Shown here: piece by piece, positions 25,858-34,495 of the stretch
How the letters are laid out: each line of letters begins with the position of its first letter
Numbering within the stretch: the stretch's first letter is position 1
Origin: Bradyrhizobium sp. LTSP885
GTDB lineage: Bacteria > Pseudomonadota > Alphaproteobacteria > Rhizobiales > Xanthobacteraceae
NCBI RefSeq assembly: GCF_000938305.1
Contig: NZ_JYMT01000036.1
Location: 157,084-221,083, forward strand
Direction: 5' to 3'
Length of the DNA: 64,000 nt
The notes under the pieces: model-generated
Seen by the model: only the letters and a program-made list of their open reading frames with translations
Database searches by the model: none
Told to the model about the DNA's origin: nothing
Program-made: the position numbers and the translations under genes

Positions 25858-27450
25858 ATGCTGGAACTGCGCAAGGACCTGTTCGCCGACGAGCGCGACG
25901 ATAACCTGAAAGAGATCGGCAAGGGCACGCAGCGCCAGGACATGCTCGGCCATGTCACAGGAACCTCGCCCTATTTCGACGACCACAAACTGCAGGGCAT
26001 GCTGCATCTGAAGGTGGTCCGCAGCGAACATTCGCACGCGCGGCTGAGGCGCGTCGACACCAGCGAGGCCGAGCGGTCGCAGGGCGTGCGGCGGATCATT
26101 CGCGGCTCCGACGTGCCGCACAATCTGAATACGCTGCTCAGCCTGATCAACTTCGGCAAGGACGACGAGCCGTCGCTCGCCGTCGACAAGGTGCGCTACA
26201 AGGGCGAGCCGATCGTCGCCATCGTCGCCGACAGCCCGCGCGAGGCTTTTGAAGCGATCGCCAAGGTCAAGATCGACTATGAGCCGCTGCCGGCGGTGTT
26301 CGACGTCGAGGACGCGCTGAAGCCGGGCGCACCCGTGGTCAACGAGGTCTATCCCAAGAACACCTTCACATATCACGAGACCTATGATCGCCAGCAGCTG
26401 CGCTTCGGCGATGTCGACCGTGCGCTCGCCTCGGCCGACCATGTGCTGGAGCAGCGCTACCAGATGTCGCCGATCGAGCATGCGCCGACCGAGACCAATG
26501 GCTCGATCGCCGCGCCCGACACCAACGGCCGCTACATCGTCTACACCTCGACGCAGGCGCTGTTCTTCTCGGTCGATACCTGCGCAAAGATCCTCGACGT
26601 TCCTTCCAACACCTTCCATTTCATCGGCGGCACGGTTGGCGGAGGTTTCGGCGGCAAGGTCGATACGCTGACCGAGCCGCTTTGTATTCTCGGCGCGATG
26701 CTAACCGGGCGTCCGGTGCGCTACGTGTTCGGGCGCGAGGAGGAAATGCAATATGGCCCACCGCGCGGCGCCGAACGCATCTACATCAAGGACGGCGTGA
26801 TGCGCGACGGCCGCGTCGTCGCCCGCAAGGTGCGCGCCTATTTCGACAGCGGCGCCTACACGCGGCTGTCGAGCTACGCCGCCGTGAAATGCGCGGCGCA
26901 TCTGCCCGGCCCCTACACGATCCCGAACGTTTATGGCGACATCTACTGCGTCTTCACCAACCGCACGCCGGCGACCGCGATGCGCGGCTTCGGGGTCACG
27001 GCGATGGATTTCGCCATCGAATGCCAGATGGACAAGCTTGCTCATCTCGTCGGCATGGACCCCATGGAGTTTCGGATCCTCAATTCGTATCGCGACGGCG
27101 ACATGAAGGCGCATCGCCGCGAGGCCAAGAACACCGCGCTGATCGAATGCGTGCAGGTCGCCGCCGAGAAGGCCAAATGGCCGCTCCGCGACGAGTTTAA
27201 GCGCATGTCGTCGCGCAAGGACGGTGGCGGCATCCGCGCCGCTGTCACACTCACTCCGCGCGAAACGCACGCGCCGCCGGCCGCAGCGCTCCAGCAGCGC
27301 ACGACATATGACCGTGCGCCGGCCGCGACGCGCGAACCGCCGCCACCTCCGTCTCCGCCTCCTCCGTCGTCACCCCCGACGCCGCGACCGAACGCGCCGG
27401 CGCACGGCGCGGCCCGCTTCTCATCCGTCTTCGGCACCAGGAGGCGCTGA
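25858..27450 (+). CDS. Molybdenum hydroxylase large subunit, N-terminal half (split gene)
   Basis: 530 aa covering the N-terminal two thirds of a normal 750-800-aa molybdopterin subunit. The cofactor loop GGTVGGGFGGK is at residues 257-267 and the ATAMRGFG substrate-channel motif follows at about 376. The CoxL active-site Cys loop (AYRCSFR) is absent, so it is not a CO dehydrogenase. After about residue 455 the sequence leaves the family and ends in a roughly 75-residue tail rich in Pro, Ala and Arg (PPPPPSPPPPSSPP) and finishing FSSVFGTRRR. The rest of the subunit is the next gene, 2 bp away. The tail looks like a designed end, not frameshift debris. Confidence 0.85.
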   Translation: MLELRKDLFADERDDNLKEIGKGTQRQDMLGHVTGTSPYFDDHKLQGMLHLKVVRSEHSHARLRRVDTSEAERSQGVRRIIRGSDVPHNLNTLLSLINFGKDDEPSLAVDKVRYKGEPIVAIVADSPREAFEAIAKVKIDYEPLPAVFDVEDALKPGAPVVNEVYPKNTFTYHETYDRQQLRFGDVDRALASADHVLEQRYQMSPIEHAPTETNGSIAAPDTNGRYIVYTSTQALFFSVDTCAKILDVPSNTFHFIGGTVGGGFGGKVDTLTEPLCILGAMLTGRPVRYVFGREEEMQYGPPRGAERIYIKDGVMRDGRVVARKVRAYFDSGAYTRLSSYAAVKCAAHLPGPYTIPNVYGDIYCVFTNRTPATAMRGFGVTAMDFAIECQMDKLAHLVGMDPMEFRILNSYRDGDMKAHRREAKNTALIECVQVAAEKAKWPLRDEFKRMSSRKDGGGIRAAVTLTPRETHAPPAAALQQRTTYDRAPAATREPPPPPSPPPPSSPPTPRPNAPAHGAARFSSVFGTRRR

Positions 27451-27452
27451 CC

Positions 27453-28475
27453 ATGACCAGGCATCGCGGACGCGGCATCGCGGCGGTCAATTATCCCATC
27501 GGCATGAATCTCGGCGGCGATCCGAGCCAGGCGCTGGTGCATTCCAATCCCAGCGGCAAGTTCACGGTGGCGCTGTCCTCGATCGATCTCGGCCAGGGCA
27601 TGAAGTCGGTGACACGGCAGATCTGCGCCGAGACGCTCGGCGTTCCCGTCGAAGACGTCTATGTCGACACCGCCGATTCCGACACCGGCCCGCACTGCAT
27701 GGGCTCGTTCGCTTCGCGCGGCACCCACCGTGTCGGCAACGCCGTGATGGCGGCAGCGCGCGAAGCGCGCGGCGTGATGATGGAAGCCGCTGCCGAGGAG
27801 CTGGAGGTCAACGCCGCCGACCTTGAGACCGACGGCCGCGGCAACATCCACGTCAAGGGCGCGCCACACCGCTCGATCTCGACCAAAGACGTCGCGATCG
27901 CCGCGCAGTTCAAGCAGGGCAAGACCATCTCGGGCCGCGGCATCTTTCTGGTGCCGCTCTCCGACGTCGATCCCGAAACCGGCGAAATGTCGCCGGCGAC
28001 ATGCTACGCGCACGCCTGCATGGTCGCCGAGGTCGAGGTCGACGACGAAACCGGCGAGGTCGACATGGTGCGCATGGACAGCGCGTATGAACTTGGCCGC
28101 GCGCTCAATCCGCGGCTGGTCGAGCAGCAACTGGTCGGCGGCGCCTGGATGGGCGTCAGCCATGCGCTCTATGAGACGACGGAACCTCATTATCCCGATC
28201 CCGTGCACGGGCCGCGCGACTTCGTCGAGTATCTGATGCCCGGCCCCGGCGATATCTGCCCGCACGACATCGCGGTGCTGGAACGACCCGCGCCCGATGG
28301 CCCGTTCGGTGCCAAGGGTCCGGGCGAGATGTGCGCCAATCCGGTGTTGCCAGCCGTCGCCAACGCGATCTTCAACGCCGTCGGCGTCAGGATCGACGAT
28401 CTGCCGATCACGCCGGAGAAGGTGCTGCGCGCGATCAGGGCGCAGGGTGGCGCACGGCCGCAGGCGCGGCGCTGA
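27453..28475 (+). CDS. Molybdenum hydroxylase large subunit, C-terminal half (split gene)
   Basis: 340 aa that begins where the large subunit should continue: GRGIAAVNYPIGMNLGG, then VALSSIDLGQGMKSVTRQICAE (the GQG cofactor motif) and FGAKGPGEMCANPVL with the catalytic Glu at residue 292. It has its own ATG with AGGAGGCG upstream. So the molybdopterin site would be assembled from two polypeptides, one carrying GGGFGGK and the other the catalytic Glu. The family hydroxylates purines, aldehydes or N-heteroaromatics; the substrate is unknown here. Confidence 0.85.
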   Translation: MTRHRGRGIAAVNYPIGMNLGGDPSQALVHSNPSGKFTVALSSIDLGQGMKSVTRQICAETLGVPVEDVYVDTADSDTGPHCMGSFASRGTHRVGNAVMAAAREARGVMMEAAAEELEVNAADLETDGRGNIHVKGAPHRSISTKDVAIAAQFKQGKTISGRGIFLVPLSDVDPETGEMSPATCYAHACMVAEVEVDDETGEVDMVRMDSAYELGRALNPRLVEQQLVGGAWMGVSHALYETTEPHYPDPVHGPRDFVEYLMPGPGDICPHDIAVLERPAPDGPFGAKGPGEMCANPVLPAVANAIFNAVGVRIDDLPITPEKVLRAIRAQGGARPQARR

Positions 28476-28484
28476 GGCTTTCAC

Positions 28485-29366
28485 ATGCCGGTCCGCAGCA
28501 ACATCGTCGGTATCGACAGTCCCGAGGCGCTGGAGAAGGCGCTGCGCGCGGCCTATTACCTCGCCGATGACGGCATTGCGACGGCGTCGTACCTCTCGCT
28601 CGCACTCGGCAAGCCGCTGCTGCTTGAGGGCGCGCCCGGTGTCGGCAAGACCGAGGCCGCCAAGGCGATCGCCGCCGTGCTCGGCCGCAAGCTGATCCGC
28701 CTGCAATGTTACGAGGGCATCGACGCGTCCGCCGCGCTGTACGAGTGGAACTACCCGCGCCAGATGCTGGCGATCCGGCAGGCCGGCGAGGAGAGCATCG
28801 ACATCTATGGCGAGTCCTTCCTGATCGAGCGTCCGATGCTCGCCACGCTGCGCGCACCCGATGCGACGGTGCTGCTGATCGACGAAATCGACCGCGCCGA
28901 CCAGGAGTTCGAGGCCTTCCTGCTCGAATTCCTCTCCGACTTCCAGATCTCGATCCCGGAGCGCGGCACGATCCGCGCGACCGAACATCCCGTCGTCGTC
29001 CTGACCTCGAACCGGACCCGCGACCTGCACGAGGCGTTGCGGCGACGTTGCGTCTACCACTGGATCGACTATCCGAACGCCGAACGCGAGGCGCGCATCG
29101 TGATGATGCGGGCCTCCAGCGTCGCCGAAGCCACCGCCCGTGCTGTCGTCGCGGCGGTCGGCAAGCTCCGACGCGAACCGCTGAGCAAGGTGCCCGGCAT
29201 CGCCGAGGCCGTCGACTGGGCGGAGGCTGCGACGCTCCTGCATAAGGGCGGAGCGCGCTGGCCGGACGCGTTCAAACGCTCGATCGGCGTCGCGCTGAAG
29301 GACGAAGAGGATATTCATTTCATCTCGCCCCGGCTGGATGCGCTGATCGCGGAGGCTGCCGCGTGA
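28485..29366 (+). CDS. MoxR-family AAA+ ATPase (CoxD-like)
   Basis: 293-aa ATPase. Walker A GAPGVGKT at residues 49-56, Walker B LIDEID at 131-136, sensor region VVLTSNRTRDLHEALRRRCVYHWIDYP. MoxR proteins paired with VWA proteins act as chaperones for metal-enzyme maturation; CoxD and CoxE do this for CO dehydrogenase. Its position right after a Cox-like enzyme and before the VWA gene suggests the same job. Its stop overlaps the VWA GTG start. Confidence 0.88.
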   Translation: MPVRSNIVGIDSPEALEKALRAAYYLADDGIATASYLSLALGKPLLLEGAPGVGKTEAAKAIAAVLGRKLIRLQCYEGIDASAALYEWNYPRQMLAIRQAGEESIDIYGESFLIERPMLATLRAPDATVLLIDEIDRADQEFEAFLLEFLSDFQISIPERGTIRATEHPVVVLTSNRTRDLHEALRRRCVYHWIDYPNAEREARIVMMRASSVAEATARAVVAAVGKLRREPLSKVPGIAEAVDWAEAATLLHKGGARWPDAFKRSIGVALKDEEDIHFISPRLDALIAEAAA

Positions 29367-30481
29367 GCGACGACCTCCAGCTGCCGCGCGCCGCGCAAAT
29401 CTTCGTCTCCTTTGTCGCGCTGCTGCGCGCCAACGGATTTTCGGTCGCGCCGGAGCAGACCACCAGCTTCCTGGCGGCAATCGAACTGCTCGGGCCGCGC
29501 AGCCTCGAGCACATCCGCCAGGCCGGGCTCGCAACGCTGGCACCACCGCCCGAGCGGCGCGCGACATATGACCGTCTGTTCGACATCCACTTCCGCGGCG
29601 CCGAGGCGATCGAGCGTGCCGAGGGCGAGGACGAGGAGACCGTCCGCCTGCAGGAGGAAGGCCGCGGTGACGACGAGCCGCCGCTTGCCGACGAGGCTAA
29701 CGAGTCTGGTCTGGCCGCGGCACGGTCCGAGGCGCTGGTCGAACGCCATTTCGCACCGGCCTCGACCAGCGATGCATTGCGGCGGCTGTCGCGCGAGGCG
29801 GCGGCCCGGCTGCCGCGCCGCCGCGGGCACAGGCGGCGACGCGCAAGGAGCGGCCCGTTCGCCGATCTACGTCGTACCCTGCGCGACAGTGTCCGCAATG
29901 ACGGCGAGGTGCTGCGGCTGGGGCGCCTGCGCCGCCGGGAACGCCCGCGCAAGATTCTGCTGCTGATCGACGTCTCCGGCTCGATGAAGGCGCGGACCGA
30001 GGAGAATATGACGCTCGCGCATGCGCTGGCGCAGGCAGCCCACAATGTCGAGGTCTTCACCTTCGGCACGCGGCTGACGCGCGTCACCCGCGCGCTGCGG
30101 CTGAAGCGTCGCGAGCAGGCCCTGAACGCCGCCGCGTTCCTGGTCAGCGACTGGGACGGCGGCACCCGCATCGGCGATGCTTTGCAGGCGTTCCTCGCCG
30201 TGCCGCGGTTCGGCGGATATGCCCGCGGCGCCGCCGTTATCATCGTCTCCGACGGCCTGGAGCGCGGCGACCCCGCCGCGCTCCGCGATGCCGTCGCAAA
30301 ACTGTCGCGGCGGGCGTGGCGGGTGAGCTGGCTGACGCCGCTTGCGACCACACCTGGCTTCAAGCCGCAAACCGAAGCGCTGGTGGCGATCCAGCGTTTC
30401 GTCGATGATCTCGTCGACGGCGGATCGAGCGCGGCAGTGGTCGCGCACCTGCTGTCGCTTGGACGAAGGAGAGCTGCGTGA
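29363..30481 (+). CDS. VWA domain protein (CoxE-like)
   Basis: 372-aa protein with a C-terminal von Willebrand A domain. The metal-ion adhesion motif D-x-S-x-S is D203-V-S-G-S207 (LLLIDVSGSMKAR). The N-terminal half is helical and charged (EGEDEETVRLQEEGRGDDE), with a basic RRRGHRRRRARSG stretch before the VWA domain. GTG start overlapping the MoxR stop (GTGA). It partners the MoxR ATPase. Basic segment and length agree with the CoxE family. Confidence 0.88.
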   Translation: MSDDLQLPRAAQIFVSFVALLRANGFSVAPEQTTSFLAAIELLGPRSLEHIRQAGLATLAPPPERRATYDRLFDIHFRGAEAIERAEGEDEETVRLQEEGRGDDEPPLADEANESGLAAARSEALVERHFAPASTSDALRRLSREAAARLPRRRGHRRRRARSGPFADLRRTLRDSVRNDGEVLRLGRLRRRERPRKILLLIDVSGSMKARTEENMTLAHALAQAAHNVEVFTFGTRLTRVTRALRLKRREQALNAAAFLVSDWDGGTRIGDALQAFLAVPRFGGYARGAAVIIVSDGLERGDPAALRDAVAKLSRRAWRVSWLTPLATTPGFKPQTEALVAIQRFVDDLVDGGSSAAVVAHLLSLGRRRAA

Positions 30482-31368
30482 CCGATATCGTCGACGGACA
30501 CCATCATATCTGGCGCCAGGCCGATCTCGCCTGGCTGTCGGGCCCGATGCAGCCGCGCATCTTCGGCCCCTATGAGCCGATCCGCCGCGACTATCCGATC
30601 GAGGAATATCTCGACGACCTCAAGGGCACCGGTGTCACCCGCTCGGTCTATGTCCAGACCAATTGGCCAAACGGCAAGTTCGAGGATGAGGCGGCCTGGG
30701 TGCAGCAGACCGCTGATGACCACGGCTGGCCGCACGCCATCATCGCCTATGCCGATTTCAGCGCCGACGACGTCCGCCCGCAGCTCGACCGCCTGAAGCG
30801 CTATCCGCTGGTGCGCGGGGTGCGCATGCAGCTGCACTGGCACGAGAACCCGCTGTATCGTTTCGCCGCGCGCCCTGATCTGTGCACCGATCCCGTGATC
30901 CGGCGCAATGTCGGCCGCCTCGCCGACTACGGCTGGAGTTTTGACCTCCAGGTGTTCACGTCGCAGATGGCGGACGCCGCCGGCCTCGCCGAAGCGTGCC
31001 CCGAGGTCACCTTCATCCTGCAGCACGCCGGCATGCTGGAGGATCCGTCGCCACAGGGCCGCGCGGCTTGGCGTGCCGGCATGGCACGGCTCGCACAACG
31101 CCCGAACGTGGTGTCGAAGCTGTCGGGGCTCGGCACCTTCATCCACCGCAACGATTCCGCGCACATCGCCGATGTCGTGACCGACACGGTTGCGATCTTC
31201 GGCGCCGATCGCTGCCTGTTCGGATCGAACTTTCCGATCGAGAAGCTCTGGACCAGCTATCGCGACCTCGTCGACGCGTTCAAGGCCGCCACCGCGCGGC
31301 TCAGTGCCGAGCAGCACGAGGCGATCTTCAGCACCACGGCAGCGCGGGTCTATCGGCTGGGGCCGTAG
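30478..31368 (+). CDS. Amidohydrolase family 2 TIM-barrel hydrolase
   Basis: 296-aa metal-dependent hydrolase: DGHHHIW (residues 6-12, the H-x-H metal ligands), LQHAGM with the third His (about 180-185) and FGSNFPIEKLW carrying the final Asp position as Asn-Phe-Pro, as in many lactonase-like members. GTG start within GTGA, preceded by AAGGAGAG. Relatives open lactones or hydrolyse or decarboxylate ring-cleavage products. It is followed by a second, unrelated metallohydrolase. Confidence 0.82.
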   Translation: MTDIVDGHHHIWRQADLAWLSGPMQPRIFGPYEPIRRDYPIEEYLDDLKGTGVTRSVYVQTNWPNGKFEDEAAWVQQTADDHGWPHAIIAYADFSADDVRPQLDRLKRYPLVRGVRMQLHWHENPLYRFAARPDLCTDPVIRRNVGRLADYGWSFDLQVFTSQMADAAGLAEACPEVTFILQHAGMLEDPSPQGRAAWRAGMARLAQRPNVVSKLSGLGTFIHRNDSAHIADVVTDTVAIFGADRCLFGSNFPIEKLWTSYRDLVDAFKAATARLSAEQHEAIFSTTAARVYRLGP

Positions 31369-31419
31369 GCGCGGCGTGACTACACAAGCAAGCAACAAGC
31401 ACGAATTGGGAGGGATGAG

Positions 31420-32268
31420 ATGCCGTTGGAGATCAAGATCCTGGACTATGGCGACATCGAGCTGGAATCGAGCTTCTTGGTGCTCGGGCATAATTGCGGC
31501 CGCACCCGCCGTGTGCTGACGCTCGGCTTCCTGATCCTTGGTGGCCCCTACCCGGTCCTGGTCGACACCGGTTATCGCTCCAACCAGATCATGGAGTCGC
31601 TCGGCATGCGCGGGCTCCAGTTCCACGAGCACATGATCGAGAATCAGCTCTCCCGCCACGGCGTGCGGATGGGCGATGTGCGCTTCGTCTGCCATACCCA
31701 TCTGCACATCGATCATGCCGGCAAGGACGATCTGTTCCCGATGAACACGACCGTCGTCGTCAACCGCAAGGAGCTGGAATATTCCGTCTCCGGCCTGATG
31801 CATCCGCAATATCCGGCGCCCGACATCAAGCATTTGATCGACCGCCTGCACACCAAGAGCGCGCTGCGCTTCCTCGATCTTGAGATCACCGGCCCGGTCG
31901 AGCTGATGCCAGGCGTCTATTGCGACGCCGCCAATGCCCACACCGAAGGCTCGATGAACATCCACGTCCATACCGCCGACGGCATCGCGACCATCTGCGG
32001 CGACGTGATCTATGATTTCAACGACCAGATCATCAATCCCTTCAACGAAATCCACGACGCCGAGCCGCGCACCACCGGCAACCACGGCACCAGCAAGCGG
32101 GCGGAGAAGGCTTCGATCAAGAAGCTGCTGAGCAACTCGCGCTATCTGCTGCCGGTGCATGATCGTCCGGCCAAGATCGAGGGCGGCGTGGTGATCGGCC
32201 GGTTGCACGACCAGGTGCCGGGGCCGATCGTTCACAGCCTGCCGCAGCGCAATTGGTTCCCGGCGTAA
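31420..32268 (+). CDS. Metallo-beta-lactamase-fold hydrolase, N-acyl homoserine lactonase type
   Basis: 282-aa hydrolase with H94-L-H96-I-D98-H99 (FVCHTHLHIDHAG), the dinuclear zinc motif of AHL lactonases, later ligands in NAHTEGSMNI, the Asp in TICGDVIYDFND and a C-terminal PVHD. Very good ribosome site GGGAGGGATGAG. In this catabolic setting it more likely opens a lactone intermediate than quenches quorum signals; both fit the sequence. Confidence 0.82.
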   Translation: MPLEIKILDYGDIELESSFLVLGHNCGRTRRVLTLGFLILGGPYPVLVDTGYRSNQIMESLGMRGLQFHEHMIENQLSRHGVRMGDVRFVCHTHLHIDHAGKDDLFPMNTTVVVNRKELEYSVSGLMHPQYPAPDIKHLIDRLHTKSALRFLDLEITGPVELMPGVYCDAANAHTEGSMNIHVHTADGIATICGDVIYDFNDQIINPFNEIHDAEPRTTGNHGTSKRAEKASIKKLLSNSRYLLPVHDRPAKIEGGVVIGRLHDQVPGPIVHSLPQRNWFPA

Positions 32269-32286
32269 CCGCGAAGGATTGACGCG

Positions 32287-33858
32287 ATGACCCATGTCAC
32301 CCTGCGCAGCGAATTCGAAGATCTGATCGATCCCTATGCGCCAGTCGGCCAGGTCGGGACGGGCTTCGATTTCACGGAGGGGCCGATCTGGCATCCGCTC
32401 GACCAATTCCTGCTGTTCTCCGACATGCCCGGCGACGTGCGCCGGCGCTGGGACGCGAAGCGCGGCGTGGTCGAGGTCAAGCGCCCGTCGAACAAATGCA
32501 ACGGCATGACCTATGACGCCGACCTCAATCTGATCGTCTGCGAACACGCCACGTCGTCGCTGATCCGCGAGCGGCCCGATGGACGGCGCGAGGTGCTGGC
32601 CTCGCATTTCGACAACCAGGAGCTCAACAGCCCGAACGACGTCTGCGTTCACTCCTCTGGCGCGATCTATTTCAGCGATCCCTGGTACGGCCGCATGCCG
32701 GTTTATGGCGTCGAGCGACCGCGCCAGCTCGGCTTCCAGGGCGTCTATCGCGTGCCTCCGGGCGGCGGCGCGCCAAAACTTCTGGTCGACCGCTATTTGT
32801 TCGAGCAACCGAACGGGCTGTGCTTCTCTCCCGACGAGCGCATCCTCTATGTCAACGACACCGTGCAAGCCCTGATCCGCGCCTTCGACGTCCATGCCGA
32901 CGGTTCGCTCGCCAATCCGCGTACATTCGCCAGCGGCATCCGCTCGGAGCTCGAGCCCGGCCTGCCCGACGGCATGAAGTGCGACCAGCGCGGCAATGTC
33001 TGGGTCACGGCGCCAGGCGGCATCTGGGTCTATTCGCCGGATGGTAATCTGCTCGGCAAGGTCCGCCTGCCGGAGCTCGTCGCCAATCTCGCCTGGGGCG
33101 GCGCCGATTTCCGAACGCTCTATCTGACCGCGACCCATTCGGTCTATGCGATCACGACCAAGGTCGGGCCGCGTCACGAGCCCTATATGAGCGGCAAGCG
33201 CGGCGGCACGGGCGCCACCTCGTCCGCCCCTGCGCCCAATCTCTCCGCCGGCGACATGAAGCTCGATCCGCAGCGCTGCGCCATGATCGTCCAGGACATG
33301 CAGAACGACGTCATCATGGATGGCGGCGCGTTCGCAGACTCTGGTGCGCCGGATCATGCGCGCCAGCAGCATGTCGTCGAGAATGTCCGCCGCCTTGCGG
33401 AAGCCGCCCGCGCGCGGGGCGTCGCCATCATCCATGTCTGGTTCGTCGTCGAGCCCGGCGCGCCCGGCGTGACATTGAATGCGCCGCTGTTCGAAGGGCT
33501 GGTCGACAGCAAGGCGATGGTGCGCGGCAGCTGGGGTGCCGCCCCGGTCTCGGGCCTCGAGCCGCGCCCGGGCGATTTCGTGGTCGAGAAGATGCGGATG
33601 AGCGCATGGGAAGGCACCAAGCTGGAGACCATCCTGAAGGCGACCGGCCGCGACATGATCATCAACACCGGCGCCTGGACCAACATGTCGGTCGAGCACA
33701 CCGCGCGCACCGGCGCCGACAAGGGCTATTTCATGATCGTGCCGGAGGATTGCTGCTCGACCATGAACGCCGACTGGCACAATGCCGCGATCAATTTTGC
33801 GCTGCAGAACGTCTCCGTCGTGACCAACGCCGAAGCCATCATCAAGGCGCTCGGCTGA
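32287..33858 (+). CDS. Fusion: SMP-30/gluconolactonase plus isochorismatase-like hydrolase with Ser for Cys
   Basis: 523 aa. Residues about 20-300 are a SMP-30/LRE beta-propeller lactonase (metal ligands in FTEGPIWHP, SPNDVCV and PDGMKCDQRGNVWVT). Residues about 325-523 are a cysteine-hydrolase/isochorismatase domain. Its triad is D337 (IVQDMQND), K435 (VVEKMRMSAW) and, where the nucleophilic Cys is expected in TNxCVE, Ser468 (TNMSVEHTAR). The codon is TCG, so it is not a near-stop or ambiguous reading. The propeller lactonase may be active while the second domain is a Ser variant or non-catalytic. AAGGA precedes ATG. Confidence 0.85.
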   Translation: MTHVTLRSEFEDLIDPYAPVGQVGTGFDFTEGPIWHPLDQFLLFSDMPGDVRRRWDAKRGVVEVKRPSNKCNGMTYDADLNLIVCEHATSSLIRERPDGRREVLASHFDNQELNSPNDVCVHSSGAIYFSDPWYGRMPVYGVERPRQLGFQGVYRVPPGGGAPKLLVDRYLFEQPNGLCFSPDERILYVNDTVQALIRAFDVHADGSLANPRTFASGIRSELEPGLPDGMKCDQRGNVWVTAPGGIWVYSPDGNLLGKVRLPELVANLAWGGADFRTLYLTATHSVYAITTKVGPRHEPYMSGKRGGTGATSSAPAPNLSAGDMKLDPQRCAMIVQDMQNDVIMDGGAFADSGAPDHARQQHVVENVRRLAEAARARGVAIIHVWFVVEPGAPGVTLNAPLFEGLVDSKAMVRGSWGAAPVSGLEPRPGDFVVEKMRMSAWEGTKLETILKATGRDMIINTGAWTNMSVEHTARTGADKGYFMIVPEDCCSTMNADWHNAAINFALQNVSVVTNAEAIIKALG

Positions 33859-33868
33859 AAGGGAAGCG

Positions 33869-34495
33869 TTGCCAAAATTGCTTCACCTCGCCTGCTCTCC
33901 CCGCGTCGATTCGGAATCGGCTGCCGGCGCGCGCGTCTTTCTCGATCAGTTCCGGAAGTCGCGGCCGGACTGGGAGATCGACGCGATGAACCTCTGGCGC
34001 GACCCGCTGCCCGACTTCGAGGGCTATCTGCTGGAGGCCAAATATTCCCGCATCGGCGGCAAGCCCTTCACCGATTCGCAGCGCGATGCCTTCGCAGTCG
34101 CCGAACGCCTCGCGCTCCGGCTGTCGCTGGCCGATCGCGTGCTGATCTCGACACCGATGTGGAATTTCAGCATTCCCTACAAGCTCAAGCAATGGCTCGA
34201 CGTCATCATCCAGCCCGGGCTGACCTTCCACTTCGATCCGGCGATAGGTTATCTGCCGTTGCTCAAGGACCGGCCAACCGTCGTGATCCTCGCGAGCGGC
34301 AGCGATTTCGTCACCGGCATGAACCGCGGCCGTATCGACATGGCGACGCCCTATCTGCGCGAGGTGTTGCGTTTCATCGGCATCGCGGACGTGCGCTTCG
34401 TGCCGATCGGCCCGACGACCGGCCCCGCGGAGCCGATCCGCGCCGCGCGCGAGTCTGCGCATCGGCGGCTGGTGGAGATGGCGAGGAGGTTTTGA
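33869..34495 (+). CDS. FMN-dependent azoreductase/NAD(P)H quinone reductase-like flavoprotein
   Basis: 208-aa flavodoxin-fold reductase. KLLHLACSPR at the start is the phosphate-binding loop of AzoR-like proteins, and STPMWNFSIPYKLKQWLDVI (about residues 91-110) is the P-M-W-N-F-x-I-P FMN motif. TTG start preceded by AAAGGGAAG, 10 bp after the fusion gene. It reduces quinones, azo or nitro compounds with NAD(P)H. It is the last gene of the plus-strand cluster. Confidence 0.85.
   Translation: MPKLLHLACSPRVDSESAAGARVFLDQFRKSRPDWEIDAMNLWRDPLPDFEGYLLEAKYSRIGGKPFTDSQRDAFAVAERLALRLSLADRVLISTPMWNFSIPYKLKQWLDVIIQPGLTFHFDPAIGYLPLLKDRPTVVILASGSDFVTGMNRGRIDMATPYLREVLRFIGIADVRFVPIGPTTGPAEPIRAARESAHRRLVEMARRF

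Noticed and set aside
25858..28475. CO dehydrogenase (coxMSL) identity for the Mo hydroxylase
   Set aside because: The large subunit lacks the AYRCSFR loop with the Cu-binding Cys of true form I CO dehydrogenase; only the gene order and MoxR/VWA partners are Cox-like.
27042..29567. 841-residue antisense open frame opposite the split Mo subunit and MoxR genes
   Set aside because: No domain, His/Arg/Asp-heavy composition typical of shadow frames, and well-supported genes on the other strand.
29320..33780. 1486-residue antisense open frame across VWA, amidohydrolase, MBL and SMP-30 genes
   Set aside because: Long antisense frames are expected from the codon bias here. It crosses five well-supported genes and shows no domain.
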